NCBI RefSeq assembly: GCF_017104565.1
Contig: NZ_JAAGPD010000001.1
Span: forward strand, 186,001 to 250,000
Direction: 5' to 3'
DNA: 64,000 nt
Origin: Paraburkholderia sp. Tr-20389
Lineage (GTDB): Bacteria; Pseudomonadota; Gammaproteobacteria; Burkholderiales; Burkholderiaceae
The translations under genes and the position numbers were made by a program. This document shows positions 35,597 through 44,175 of this stretch, one piece after another; position 1 is the first letter of the stretch; each line of letters starts with the position of its first letter. The notes below the pieces were generated by a model. It had not been told where the DNA came from, did no database searches, and saw only the letters and a program-made list of their open reading frames with translations.

Positions 35597-36363
35597 GGTC
35601 CGGGCAGGAACTCGATGTCTCCATACCAGGCGCGTGTCTCGGTACCCGTGTTGTCGGTATCCGTCAGGAGGCCATAGCCGGTAATCCGTCCGGGCGGTTC
35701 ATGAAAGACCTTCTCGTAGTCTTTCACGATGTTGCGGCGCAGGGTTTGCCACTGACCCGCATCGCCGGGTTGACCGGACAACACGATCATCTGTACGCGT
35801 TTGGTATGAGGGTTGGCGATGGCGGTGCCGGGCGCCGCATTGGTCGACCAGACGTACATCAGCGTGGCATAGGGCAGCTCCTGGCCACCCATGCTCTTGG
35901 CCAGATCCATCTTGGCGCGGTCGAACATCGACAGCTTGCTCTTGTCGCCGTCGAAAGCAAATACCAGCCGTGCGGGCGCGTCTTCTTTCGATCCCACCCG
36001 GTTGTCGGCGCCTTCGATCGGCTTGTCCGCTTTCCAGCGCCATGTCACGACGGGCGTATGGCTCAGGTCGATATTGCCGTCGTGCATCAGCGCAGAAGCC
36101 GAGCGGTTCGCGTCGGCCTGCAGAACCGTCGTCTGGCCGTCCTTAACGAGCGTGTAGTGCGTGATCGCCTTGCCCTTCGCGACGGGCAGGTTCTTCCAGG
36201 TCGCCGGCAGCGATGCGCCGGGCTCCATCGTCGAAAAGGCGATGCCGGGCTTTTCGTCCTGCGCAAGGAGGGTCAGCGGCGACAGCAGGAGAGCGGTGCA
36301 CAAGACGATCCGCACGGGCCAGGCTGCCGGTTTTTGCAGACGCGAAATGGATAGTGGAAGCAT
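35593..36363 (-). CDS. DUF3047 family exported protein
   Basis: A 256-residue protein from the chosen ATG (36363), with a signal peptide (VRIVLCTALLLSPLTLLAQ). The body matches the DUF3047 family: VVTWRWKADKPIEGADNR, APARLVFAFDG, LMYVWSTNAAPGTAIANPHT and a C-terminal YGLLTDTDNTGTETRAWYGD. Longer in-frame starts (ATG 36444, TTG 36456) would place ~30 polar residues before the signal peptide and are less likely. It is first in a two-gene operon with the ClpP/LprI-like protein. DUF3047 proteins are exported and of unknown function. Confidence 0.8.
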   Translation of the reverse strand: MLPLSISRLQKPAAWPVRIVLCTALLLSPLTLLAQDEKPGIAFSTMEPGASLPATWKNLPVAKGKAITHYTLVKDGQTTVLQADANRSASALMHDGNIDLSHTPVVTWRWKADKPIEGADNRVGSKEDAPARLVFAFDGDKSKLSMFDRAKMDLAKSMGGQELPYATLMYVWSTNAAPGTAIANPHTKRVQMIVLSGQPGDAGQWQTLRRNIVKDYEKVFHEPPGRITGYGLLTDTDNTGTETRAWYGDIEFLPGP

Positions 36364-36536
36364 TGTTGTCACATTCGGCTGTTCGCCGGAATGCCCCGTT
36401 TCAACAGACGGATTTGATAACGAACGTCGCTCTCTGAGCAGCATCGTATCGTTCAAGTGGCGGATGGCGATATCCGTTCAGTCACGGATTCTGACCATGT
36501 TTTTGCGGCTGCGTCGAGCATTGCTTCAGGTGCTGT

Positions 36537-36564
36537 TTGCCCGCTTTGGAAATTAAAGTATTAC
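36537..36564 (+). promoter_or_regulatory. Candidate promoter of the DUF849 gene
   Basis: TTGCCC (36537-36542) and TATTAC (36559-36564) are 16 bases apart in an A+T-rich stretch. They would give a leader of about 115 bases that includes the hairpin at 36611-36630. Confidence 0.35.
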
Positions 36565-36610
36565 ATAAAAAACTCGCGGTTCCGCCCAGAGGGGGAAAGG
36601 GGTTAACCCA

Positions 36611-36630
36611 GCCCCCTCTACTGAGGGGGC
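36611..36630 (+). promoter_or_regulatory. GC-rich leader hairpin upstream of the DUF849 gene
   Basis: GCCCCCTC (36611-36618) pairs perfectly with GAGGGGGC (36623-36630) across a TACT tetraloop, 57 bases before the start codon. A nearby GAGGGGGAAAGG could compete for pairing. It may be an attenuator-like or mRNA-stabilising element. No run of T follows. Confidence 0.45.
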
Positions 36631-36687
36631 CTCGCCGTCACGTGCGTGAGTAAGCTGACGAGGTGGAATAACGCGTAGGAGCAAAGC

Positions 36688-37743
36688 ATGCAATTTCTCG
36701 ACGACTCGCTGCACCCGGAGCATCAGGACAAGGTAGTGATCACGGTCGCGCCGTACGGGCCCGAATGGATGCCGGAAGATTTCCCCGAAGACATCCCCGT
36801 GACGATGGAAGAGCAGATCCAGAAGGCCGTCGACTGCTACAACGCAGGCGCCACGGTGCTGCATCTGCATGTGCGCGAACTCGACGGCAAGGGCTCGAAG
36901 CGTCTGTCGAAGTTCAACGAGCTGATCGCCGGCGTGCGCGCCGCAGTGCCCGACATGATCATCCAGGTCGGCGGCTCCATTTCGTTCGCGCCGGAAAACG
37001 ACGGCCAGGCCGCCAAGTGGCTGTCCGACGACACGCGTCACATGCTCGCCGAACTCGATCCAAAGCCGGATCAGGTCACTGTCGCGATCAACACGACGCA
37101 GATGAACATCATGGAGCTGCTGTATCCGGAATACCTCGCAGGCACCTCGCTCGCGAACCCCGCGTACCAGGCCGCGTACAGCGAGATGACCGTGCCCGCT
37201 GGTCCGGCATGGGTCGAAGAGCATCTGCGCCGTCTGCAGGCATCGGGCATCCAGCCGCATTTCCAGCTGACGGGCATGCACGCGCTCGAAACGCTCGAAC
37301 GGCTGGTGCGCAAGGGCGTGTACACGGGTCCGCTGAACCTGACGTGGATCGGCATCGGCGGCGGCTTCGACGGTCCGAACCCGTTTAACTTCTTCAACTT
37401 CATTCATCGCGCGCCGAACGGCTGCACGCTGACGGCCGAGTCGCTGCTGAAGAACGTGCTGCCGTTCAACACGATGGCGCTGGCGATGGGTCTGCATCCG
37501 CGCTGCGGCATCGAAGACACGATCATCGATCAGCACGGCAACCGCATGACCTCGGTGCAGCAGATCGAGCAGACGGTGCGCATCGCGCGCGAACTGGGCC
37601 GCGAGATCGCGAGCGGCAAGGAAGCGCGCGACATCTACCGGATCGGCGTGCAATACCGTGACGCCGACGAGACGCTCGCCGCGAACGGCATGGCGCCGAA
37701 CCGCACGCGAGGCGTGAAGAATCTTCCGCTGCGCGCGGCATAA
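36688..37743 (+). CDS. BKACE (DUF849) beta-keto acid cleavage enzyme
   Basis: A 351-residue member of the beta-keto acid cleavage enzyme family, which uses acetyl-CoA to split beta-keto acids into acetoacetate and a new acyl-CoA, with Zn2+. The N-terminal VVITVAPYGPEW, the metal motif ATVLHLHVRELDGKGSK (His-x-His), MIIQVGGS and NTMALAMGLHPRCGIED fit the family. It is longer than the typical ~270-310 residues, so it belongs to a less studied subgroup. TAGGAG precedes the ATG. The linked MFS gene suggests its substrate is imported. The specific beta-keto acid cannot be told. Confidence 0.82.
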   Translation: MQFLDDSLHPEHQDKVVITVAPYGPEWMPEDFPEDIPVTMEEQIQKAVDCYNAGATVLHLHVRELDGKGSKRLSKFNELIAGVRAAVPDMIIQVGGSISFAPENDGQAAKWLSDDTRHMLAELDPKPDQVTVAINTTQMNIMELLYPEYLAGTSLANPAYQAAYSEMTVPAGPAWVEEHLRRLQASGIQPHFQLTGMHALETLERLVRKGVYTGPLNLTWIGIGGGFDGPNPFNFFNFIHRAPNGCTLTAESLLKNVLPFNTMALAMGLHPRCGIEDTIIDQHGNRMTSVQQIEQTVRIARELGREIASGKEARDIYRIGVQYRDADETLAANGMAPNRTRGVKNLPLRAA

Positions 37744-37752
37744 AGAACGGCA

Positions 37753-37787
37753 CCGTGCCGGACATGGCTGCGAAACGCCCGGCACGG
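37753..37787 (+). terminator. Hairpin between the DUF849 and MFS genes
   Basis: CCGTGCCGG (37753-37761) pairs with CCGGCACGG (37779-37787) across a 17-base loop, 10 bases after the DUF849 stop. It could attenuate read-through into the MFS gene. There is no T tract. Confidence 0.4.
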
Positions 37788-37903
37788 TTGCAAGGTAGTG
37801 CTCTCCGGCAAGAGCCGGGAGTTTGACGGATATCCATCGACGGTTCGTTGGTCCGGCGGACAAACACGGACGCCAACGAGAGAGATGCAAAGGAGACGAA
37901 GTT

Positions 37904-39229
37904 ATGCTGATGCAGCATGCCGAACCCACCGCTGGCGACGTGCCGGCGACGCAATCGGATGTGCGTGCTTACGCCTGGGTGGTTTTTGCACTGACGGTCG
38001 GATTGCTGCTATCCGACTACATGTCGCGGCAGGTTCTGAATGCCGTGTTTCCGCTGCTCAAGTCTGCATGGGACCTCTCCGACGCCCGGCTGGGCGCACT
38101 GAGCAGTATCGTCGCGCTGATGGTGGGCGTACTCACGTTCCCGCTGTCGGTGCTCGCGGACCGTTGGGGCCGCGTGAAGAGCATCGTGTTGATGGCAGCA
38201 CTGTGGAGTCTCGCAACTCTCGGCTGCGCGATTTCCACGAGCTACGGTGAAATGCTGGTGGCGCGCGCTTTCGTCGGTATCGGCGAGGCTGCGTATGGCA
38301 GCGTCGGTATCGCGGTCGTCCTGAGCATTTTCCCGACGCGGCTGCGCTCCACGCTCACCGGCGCATTCATGGCGGGCGGGGCGTTCGGCTCGGTGCTCGG
38401 CATGGCGGTCGGCGGCGCGGTCGCGGCACATCTCGGCTGGCGCTGGGCATTCGGTGCGATGGCTGTCCTTGGCATCGTGCTCGTCGTGTTCTACCGGTTC
38501 ATCGTGACGGAAAAGCGCGTGGCGCCGTTGCAGCCTTCCTGCCTGAATACGCGGCCGGAGAGCCTCGGTGTGCGCATGAGTCTGCGTGCGCTGATGAAGG
38601 GCTTGTTCTCCACGAAGTCCGTCGTCTGTGCGTATGTGGGCAGCGGTATTCACCTGCTCGTGCCCGCTGCGGTGTGGGCATGGATGCCGAGCTTCCTGAA
38701 CCGCTACTACGGCATGGCGCCCGGTAAGGCCGCGATGATCGGTGCGTTGTTCGTGCTGGTGACGGGCCTGGGCATGGTGGTGTGCGGCAATCTGGCGGAC
38801 CGGCTCAGCAAGCGTTCGCGGGAAAGGAAGTGGGGTACTGCGATCGTCTTTTGCCTGATCTGCTTCGTGATGCTCGCGATCGGATTCCGCATGCCGGCCG
38901 GGCCGCTGCAACTCGTCGTCATCGGTGTGGGCATGTTTTTCAGCGCCGGCGCAAGCGGTCCGTCGGGCGCGATGGTGGCCAACCTCACGCCGCCGTCGAT
39001 CCACGCATCCGCATTTGCGACGCTGACGCTGGCCAACAACCTGCTGGGCCTCGCGCCCGCAGCTATCCTGACCGGGATCCTCGCCGACCACATCGGTCTG
39101 CTCGGCGCGCTGCAACTCGTGCCGTTTGCGCCTCTCATCGCCACGTTTGCGTTCTACATCGGAAAGCGCAACTACGGCCGTGACATGGACCGCGTGAACG
39201 CCCTGCGGGAGCGGGCCGCGCTCTGTTGA
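37904..39229 (+). CDS. MFS transporter
   Basis: A 441-residue, 12-helix MFS protein. Helix 1 is WVVFALTVGLLLSDYMSR and loop 2-3 is SVLADRWGRVKSIV. The ATG at 37904 has AAGGAGA 7 bases upstream. A longer in-frame frame from 37823 lacks one and would add a basic, non-membrane extension. It follows the BKACE gene by ~160 bases in the same direction, so it may import that enzyme's precursor substrate. No substrate signature was recognised. Confidence 0.82.
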   Translation: MLMQHAEPTAGDVPATQSDVRAYAWVVFALTVGLLLSDYMSRQVLNAVFPLLKSAWDLSDARLGALSSIVALMVGVLTFPLSVLADRWGRVKSIVLMAALWSLATLGCAISTSYGEMLVARAFVGIGEAAYGSVGIAVVLSIFPTRLRSTLTGAFMAGGAFGSVLGMAVGGAVAAHLGWRWAFGAMAVLGIVLVVFYRFIVTEKRVAPLQPSCLNTRPESLGVRMSLRALMKGLFSTKSVVCAYVGSGIHLLVPAAVWAWMPSFLNRYYGMAPGKAAMIGALFVLVTGLGMVVCGNLADRLSKRSRERKWGTAIVFCLICFVMLAIGFRMPAGPLQLVVIGVGMFFSAGASGPSGAMVANLTPPSIHASAFATLTLANNLLGLAPAAILTGILADHIGLLGALQLVPFAPLIATFAFYIGKRNYGRDMDRVNALRERAALC

Positions 39230-39268
39230 CGAACGCGTGTCATCCGCGCCATCGCGCATAAAACGGCT

Positions 39269-39292
39269 CCCGCGATCCACATCGGTCGCGGG
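39269..39292 (+). terminator. Weak hairpin after the MFS gene
   Basis: CCCGCGA (39269-39275) pairs with TCGCGGG (39286-39292) over a 10-base loop, 40 bases after the MFS stop. It is short and lacks a T run. Confidence 0.35.
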
Positions 39293-39337
39293 CTTCCGGT
39301 TTCCTTTACCTGCAACAAATCAAACGGGAGTGTTCCC

Positions 39338-39715
39338 TTGAAAACAAACTCAGCACGCATGCTTGCTGTCGGCGGATTACTCATTGCATTGTCGATCAAT
39401 GCCTGGGCACAGGGTGGTGCCACAGCCAGCGCTCCGGTTGCATCGACGGTCGAGGCGTCGGGCGCGACTACTCCGGCTACGGGGAAAAAAGCGGATCGGG
39501 CACTGCGGAAAAAAGTGTACGCGGCGATCGGTAAGAATAAGGAGATCAAGGCCGGAAGTATCAGTGTCACGGCCAAAAACGGTGCGGTCATGCTGAATGG
39601 TACGGTTCCGGACGCCAATCAGATTCCCACGATCGTGGAGATCGCGAAAGGTGTTCCGGGTGTGACCTCCGTCACCAGCAAACTGGTGGTTCAAAAACCG
39701 TTTGGCGGTCAGTAA
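39338..39715 (+). CDS. BON-domain periplasmic protein
   Basis: A 125-residue protein with a Sec signal peptide (MLAVGGLLIALSINAWAQ, cleaved near residue 25), a Thr/Ala/Ser-rich linker, then a BON domain (residues ~52-118). That domain has LRKKVYAAIGKNKEI, ISVTAKNGAVMLNGTVPD and the conserved Gly residues of VPGVTSVTSKLVV. BON domains (OsmY-like) are thought to bind membranes or cell-envelope components, often under stress. It is a single gene closed by a long perfect inverted repeat. Confidence 0.85.
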   Translation: MKTNSARMLAVGGLLIALSINAWAQGGATASAPVASTVEASGATTPATGKKADRALRKKVYAAIGKNKEIKAGSISVTAKNGAVMLNGTVPDANQIPTIVEIAKGVPGVTSVTSKLVVQKPFGGQ

Positions 39716-39727
39716 GCACCCTTCGAC

Positions 39728-39770
39728 GCAAATGGACAGAGCCGGTTCATGACCGGCTCTGTCCATTTGC
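39728..39770. terminator. Perfect 19-bp inverted repeat after the BON gene
   Basis: Left arm 39728-39746 (GCAAATGGACAGAGCCGGT) and its exact reverse complement at 39752-39770 flank a 5-base loop (TCATG), 13 bases after the stop. The outer pairs (GCAAAT/ATTTGC) supply A-rich and T-rich sides, so it could work as a bidirectional terminator. It is unusually long and mismatch-free. Confidence 0.7.
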
Positions 39771-40171
39771 GGGTCGCCGCGCCGCAGTTCGAGCGAGCAT
39801 CGCTCTGATCGCGGTGCCTCGTCTAAAGTCCCAGGTTCGCCCCCGGCCGACATTCGGTTGCGGTGCCGCGCGAATTCCCGCCGATCGACAACAGGGCGTT
39901 CGCCCACCCCCCAGGTTTCTTCATTGGCACGACGCGCGATCAGCGACTGCGCGATCCGACGCGACACACTGCCGCATCGAAGCGCCTGGCGCCCGCCGGG
40001 CCGTATGCGGCAAGCCCTTTTCTTCATCGCCCCCACTACGGAAAACCCTGCCCCCCGCCGATGGGGGTAACGACCAGGGCATCGATGTCTATTCTCTCGT
40101 AGTGGATGCAATGTCCCTTCAAGAAGAATCGGATCGTTATGCATCGAACCAGAACACAGTACGGAGACCTA
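39771..40171. other. Intergenic region upstream of the porin gene
   Basis: About 400 bases without a supportable gene. Open frames here (for example plus strand 39814-40407) look like chance frames in GC-rich DNA. The last 100 bases should carry the porin promoter, but I could not pick a confident hexamer pair. Confidence 0.5.
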
Positions 40172-41368
40172 ATGAAGGTAAAACTGAAAACGACGGCATC
40201 GGCAGCAGCACTGCTCGCAATCGCTGGTGCCGCGCATGCGCAATCATCGGTAACGCTGTACGGCACGATCGATTCCGGCCTGCTCTGGCAGAACACGTCG
40301 GCGGCGAATTTTCTGCCGGTCGCGTCGAAGAACCCGAACCTCGGACACGTCTTTCGCTTCAAGGACGGCGGTCTCTATTCGAGCCTCTGGGGCTTGAAGG
40401 GCAGTGAGGACATCGGCGGCGGCTACAAGGTCAACTTCCGCTTGCAGGGCTCGTTCGACAGCGGCACGGGCAAGTTCCAGCTGAGCGATACGCCGAACGC
40501 GCCGGCGCTCTTCAACCAGATCGCGACGGTTGGCGTATCGGGACCATTCGGCAAGTTCGACATGGGCCGCCAGCTCGCGCCGATGGCCTATGCATTCGCC
40601 GATACCGACGTGCGCAACGCATGGTTCTTCGGCAGTGTTCTGACTGCATGGCTGACCATGAACCAGCAGTCGGGCTGGACGGCCAACAGCACGAACGGCA
40701 GCATCGGCGCACTCTATGACAGTAACGCGCTGGTGTACAACTCGCCGAACTTCTATGGCTTTTCGGCAGCGCTCGAATATGCGCCCGGTGGCGTTGCGGG
40801 TCATTTCCAGGGCGGCACGCGCGAGTCGGCCGTGCTCAAGTATTCGAACTTCGGCCTGAACCTCGCAGCCGTCTATTACAACGGCCACGACACGAGCCCG
40901 TACCCGTATCCGACCGCCGCCAATCCGGGCGCGACGCCCATTCCGGCAACCGGTCAGAACAACAACCGCTTCGTTTATTTCGGCGGAAAGTACACGTGGA
41001 AAGGGCTCTCGGTCTCAGGCTCGTTCAGCAACGGCCGCAATCCGGCGAATCCGAACGGCAACCTGGCTGCGGGCATCGCTTCGGGCGATTTCGACATGTG
41101 GACGGGGGGCATCGGTTATCGTTTCTCTCCGGCGTTCGAACTCACGTCGGGCGTCTACTACGTGAAGGACGAGAAGCATAACCAGAACCAGTCGACCGCC
41201 TACGTGCTGGGTGCCGATTACAACCTGTCCAAGACGACGACGCTGTACGCACAGGGCGGCTATGTGTCCAACCGTGGCACGATGAATCAGACACTCGTGT
41301 ACGGCCAGCCGGTCGCTGTGGGCAAGAACACGGCTGCGGGCATGCTGGGCATCCGTCACTCCTTCTGA
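40172..41368 (+). CDS. Gram-negative porin (OmpC/Burkholderia type)
   Basis: A 398-residue outer-membrane trimeric porin. The signal peptide (MKVKLKTTASAAALLAIAGAAHA) is followed by the hallmark mature start QSSVTLYGTIDSGLLW. Further porin signatures are LYSSLWGLKGSEDIGGGYK, FGKFDMGRQLAPMAY and the terminal LGIRHSF with C-terminal Phe needed for Bam assembly. ATG 40172 with GGAG upstream is chosen over the longer frame from 40106. It is monocistronic and followed by a hairpin. Solute specificity is unknown, though its place among catabolic genes suggests organic-acid uptake. Confidence 0.92.
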   Translation: MKVKLKTTASAAALLAIAGAAHAQSSVTLYGTIDSGLLWQNTSAANFLPVASKNPNLGHVFRFKDGGLYSSLWGLKGSEDIGGGYKVNFRLQGSFDSGTGKFQLSDTPNAPALFNQIATVGVSGPFGKFDMGRQLAPMAYAFADTDVRNAWFFGSVLTAWLTMNQQSGWTANSTNGSIGALYDSNALVYNSPNFYGFSAALEYAPGGVAGHFQGGTRESAVLKYSNFGLNLAAVYYNGHDTSPYPYPTAANPGATPIPATGQNNNRFVYFGGKYTWKGLSVSGSFSNGRNPANPNGNLAAGIASGDFDMWTGGIGYRFSPAFELTSGVYYVKDEKHNQNQSTAYVLGADYNLSKTTTLYAQGGYVSNRGTMNQTLVYGQPVAVGKNTAAGMLGIRHSF

Positions 41369-41384
41369 TCTTCCGATGTCGAAG

Positions 41385-41414
41385 CGGGTTCGGCGGCGCT
41401 GGTCGCCGAACCCG
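41385..41414 (+). terminator. Hairpin terminator after the porin gene
   Basis: CGGGTTCGGCG (41385-41395) pairs perfectly with CGCCGAACCCG (41404-41414) over an 8-base loop, 17 bases after the porin stop. No T run follows. Confidence 0.55.
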
Positions 41415-41558
41415 GTACGGCGCTTCGAGTGCGTGAGCGGCATGTGAGCCGGTGATGCGCGGCCCGCGCAAGACGCGCGCAGTCGACTCGCAGCCGCATC
41501 AGGGTGGCTGCATCGGCAAGTCTGTACGTCCGCCGTGTGCTGTCGACGGGTAAGTCAG

Positions 41559-41822
41559 CTATTGCTGAATTTGCGGGGCGCCACCTGCGGCGGCGCGCCG
41601 TTGCGCGACAACGATGCTGGCGGCCTCGGCATTGTCAGGATAGTAGGCCCACTCGTCAGGGTTGAAGCCGGCGGCGAACCACTCATTCAGTTCGGCGACC
41701 ACCTGAGCGCGCGTCTTCGGGGCTGACGGATCATATGAACCCGATGAAGCCTGCGCGTAGGCGGAGGCCACACAGGACGCGCCGAGCAGCGCACCCAGAG
41801 CAAGGCGTGAGAAAGTACCCAT
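41559..41822 (-). CDS. DUF4148 small exported protein
   Basis: An 87-residue protein with a signal peptide (LALGALLGASCVASAYAQ). The mature part has the DUF4148 pattern KTRAQVVAELNEWFAAGFNPDEW followed by YYPDN. This family is abundant in Burkholderiaceae, and its members are short periplasmic proteins of unknown function. A longer in-frame start at 41906 would add 28 residues before the signal peptide, so ATG 41822 is preferred. Confidence 0.8.
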   Translation of the reverse strand: MGTFSRLALGALLGASCVASAYAQASSGSYDPSAPKTRAQVVAELNEWFAAGFNPDEWAYYPDNAEAASIVVAQRRAAAGGAPQIQQ

Positions 41823-42035
41823 GGCGTCGGCGTCCGTAAAATGGATAGCGCTTTTTATTGTAGGCGCTGCGCGGAGATCTGCAGGCGATCTCGCATCCAA
41901 TCGCATTGCCGTGGATCAGCGCACTGCTTATGATCTCTTCCTCACACGCGAAATCATTGCCGCGAGCCTGGTGCGTAAAGCGTCATACCGGGCGGACGTT
42001 CAGACTTCGTTTACCAACTGGAAAGGAGAGTGCTG

Positions 42036-42329
42036 ATGGTTTTCGAACTGGCTCACATCGTGATCTTGCCGGGCAAGGCTGCCGAGTTCGAAGCGGGCGT
42101 CGCCGAGGCGGTTCCGCTTTTTCTGCGTGCGCAGGGCTGTAGTGGTGTGAAATTGCATCGGACCATCGAGCATCCGGAGCAGTACGTTCTGCAGGTCGAG
42201 TGGTCGAAGGTCGACGATCACATGATCACCTTCAGGGAATCCGCCGACTTTCAGGCGTGGCGGCAACTCGTTGGCCCGTATTTCAAGGAGCCGCCTGTCG
42301 TGGTGCATACGGAGGTCGTGGTCGGCTGA
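42036..42329 (+). CDS. ABM-family (antibiotic biosynthesis monooxygenase-like) small protein
   Basis: A 97-residue single-domain protein of the dimeric alpha/beta-barrel (ABM) fold: FELAHIVILPGKAAEFEAGVA at the start, then YVLQVEWSKVDDHMITF and FQAWRQLVGPYF. AAAGGAG sits 7 bases before the ATG. Such proteins act as small monooxygenases or as quinol or heme-handling proteins. The exact reaction cannot be assigned, and neighbours give no pathway clue. Confidence 0.8.
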   Translation: MVFELAHIVILPGKAAEFEAGVAEAVPLFLRAQGCSGVKLHRTIEHPEQYVLQVEWSKVDDHMITFRESADFQAWRQLVGPYFKEPPVVVHTEVVVG

Positions 42330-42414
42330 ATCGTCCGGCTCGAAGGTCGTTGACGGCGGCGACCCATGCGGTCGCCGTTTTCCGTTATGCATTCGCGGTG
42401 CGTGTCGGGGCGCG

Positions 42415-42755
42415 TCACGACCCGACTGTCCGGTGACCTTCCGTGGCAGATGCAGGATGAGACCTCTGCGCATCTGCATCGGCAAGCGCTTCCTCGACAT
42501 CCGACTGATGAAACAACGCTTCGTGCATCTTCTGCGCGTCGAACGCCTTTTCCCATTTTGCAATGACGACTGCCGCGACTGCATTGCCGATAATGGACGT
42601 GACGGAGCGCGCTTCGCCCATGAAGCGATCGATGCCGACGAGCAGCGCAATCGCGCTCAGCGGAAGAACGCAGGCTCCGCGCTCGACGTACCCAACGTGA
42701 TCAGGATTTCCGTCTTGAGGTGGGATCGAATCTTCGCGGGAGACGATTGCAGAGA
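42415..42755 (-). pseudogene. dctA: Internally deleted remnant of dctA (C4-dicarboxylate transporter)
   Basis: Reading on the minus strand, one frame (about 42665-42755) gives [20 protein letters not shown]. This matches the DctA segment before its serine-rich motif (E. coli has YIKEELLIVLGTSSSES). Another frame (42415 to about 42660) gives [20 protein letters not shown] and [18 protein letters not shown], the DctA C-terminus. The intervening ~110 codons are missing and the frame changes at about 42658-42666. The whole N-terminal part is also absent. This is a clear decayed copy. DctA resemblance is from memory of the family, not a search. Confidence 0.8.
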
Positions 42756-42829
42756 AGACACCTGCTCGCACGGTCGTCGATAACGACGCCCGTGCACGAC
42801 TTCAGCTAACGCAGCAAGTCAGAACGAAC

Positions 42830-44161
42830 TCACCGCAGCCATGCAAACGCAGCAAGCGCGACCATCACCGTGATCGCGCCGCCGATGCGCGTCGCGATCT
42901 GCGCGAACGGCATCAGTTCCATGCGGTTCGCGGCGGTGAGAATGGCGACATCGCCGGTGCCGCCAAGGCCGCTGTGCGTTGCGTTGACGATGGCGGCTTC
43001 GACGGGATACATGCCCGTCCAGCGCGCGACGATGAAGCCGGTGGCGACGAGTGTGAGCACCGTCGACACGGCCGTCACGATGTTCACCCAATGAAACGCC
43101 GTGACGATCTCGCCCCACGGCGTCATGGCGACGCTGATGGCGAACATCAATGGATAGGTGACAGCCGTCGAGAAAAAGCCGTACATGAAGCGCGCGCCGC
43201 CTCGCACGCGCGGCGACACGATCTGAAAGAACTGCGCCGCGACGACCATCACGAGCATGACGACGGGCGCGGGCCAGTCGAAATATTGATGGCTCAGCAC
43301 GCCGAGCAGATACAGCGCAATGGCCGTCGCGCCTGCTGCAGCGACCGAATTGACATCGAATTCGAACGACCGCGGGTTCGCGCCCGTCACGTCGTCGTCA
43401 CCGCCGGCGACCGTGAGCCGCCCGTTGCCAGTGAGATGCGGACGGCGCGCGCCGAGATAGCTCAGCAAGCCCGCGCAGCAGATCGCCGCGATATTGCCGA
43501 GCATCACGGCCGACAGCACCTGCGCGAACAGCGGTCCCTGTTCGACGCCGAGGATCTGCGCATAACCGGCCGACAGCGGCAGTGCACCTTCGCCGACGCC
43601 GCCTGCCATGATGGGCACGACGACCATGAACAGCGCGTGCCGGATGTCGAGGCCCAGCAGCGTGCCGACTGCCGTGCCGACGCACGCGGCGGCAATCGAT
43701 CCCACCGCGACGGGTACGAAGATACGCACGAAGCCCTTGACGAGCGTCTGTCGGTCCATGCTCAGCACACTGCCGACGATGATCGCCGCAATGAACAGGT
43801 ACAGAAAGTTCGATTGCTTCGTGAAGGTGGTCACCGCTTTGGCGATCGGCTCGGGCATCAGCTTGTAGTAGACCAGCATCGATGGGATGAAGGCCGCGAA
43901 GATCGACGTCGCGCCGATGTGCCGGATCCACGGAATGCGCTTCGCGAGTTCGGCGCAGGTGAAGCCGCCGACGGCCACGAGTGCGATACCCGTTGGGAGG
44001 TCCGATGCGAGCTTGCCGTGTGCCGTCATCAATCCAAGCACGGCGATCAGAAGCAGATACACGGGCAGCGGCAGGGCGCCGACACGAAGATCGAATACGC
44101 GCCACCAGCGCTCTTTGATGCTGGCCTTTTCGCCACGGACTTGATGCGTTGCTGTATCCAT
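42830..44161 (-). CDS. 2-hydroxycarboxylate transporter (2HCT family)
   Basis: A 443-residue membrane protein of the CitS/CimH/MleP family. Two GGxG re-entrant-loop motifs are visible, one in MAGGVGEGALPLSAGY and one in SGLGGTGDVAIL, together with multiple helices starting at LPVYLLLIAVLGLMT. Family members exchange or symport citrate, malate, citramalate or lactate with Na+ or H+. ATG 44161 has AAGGGGAG upstream. An open frame extends to 44773 inside the next gene and is not used. It is the last gene of a five-gene operon, 14 bases after the AtoE-like gene. Confidence 0.88.
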   Translation of the reverse strand: MDTATHQVRGEKASIKERWWRVFDLRVGALPLPVYLLLIAVLGLMTAHGKLASDLPTGIALVAVGGFTCAELAKRIPWIRHIGATSIFAAFIPSMLVYYKLMPEPIAKAVTTFTKQSNFLYLFIAAIIVGSVLSMDRQTLVKGFVRIFVPVAVGSIAAACVGTAVGTLLGLDIRHALFMVVVPIMAGGVGEGALPLSAGYAQILGVEQGPLFAQVLSAVMLGNIAAICCAGLLSYLGARRPHLTGNGRLTVAGGDDDVTGANPRSFEFDVNSVAAAGATAIALYLLGVLSHQYFDWPAPVVMLVMVVAAQFFQIVSPRVRGGARFMYGFFSTAVTYPLMFAISVAMTPWGEIVTAFHWVNIVTAVSTVLTLVATGFIVARWTGMYPVEAAIVNATHSGLGGTGDVAILTAANRMELMPFAQIATRIGGAITVMVALAAFAWLR

Positions 44162-44175
44162 TGACGTGTCTCCCC

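Larger units (their letters stand above)
36364..36687. other. Divergent intergenic region between the DUF3047 and DUF849 genes
   Basis: About 320 bases with no convincing gene. It holds the candidate promoter at 36537-36564 and the leader hairpin at 36611-36630. A plus-strand frame ending at 36556 has no recognisable domain. Confidence 0.5.
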
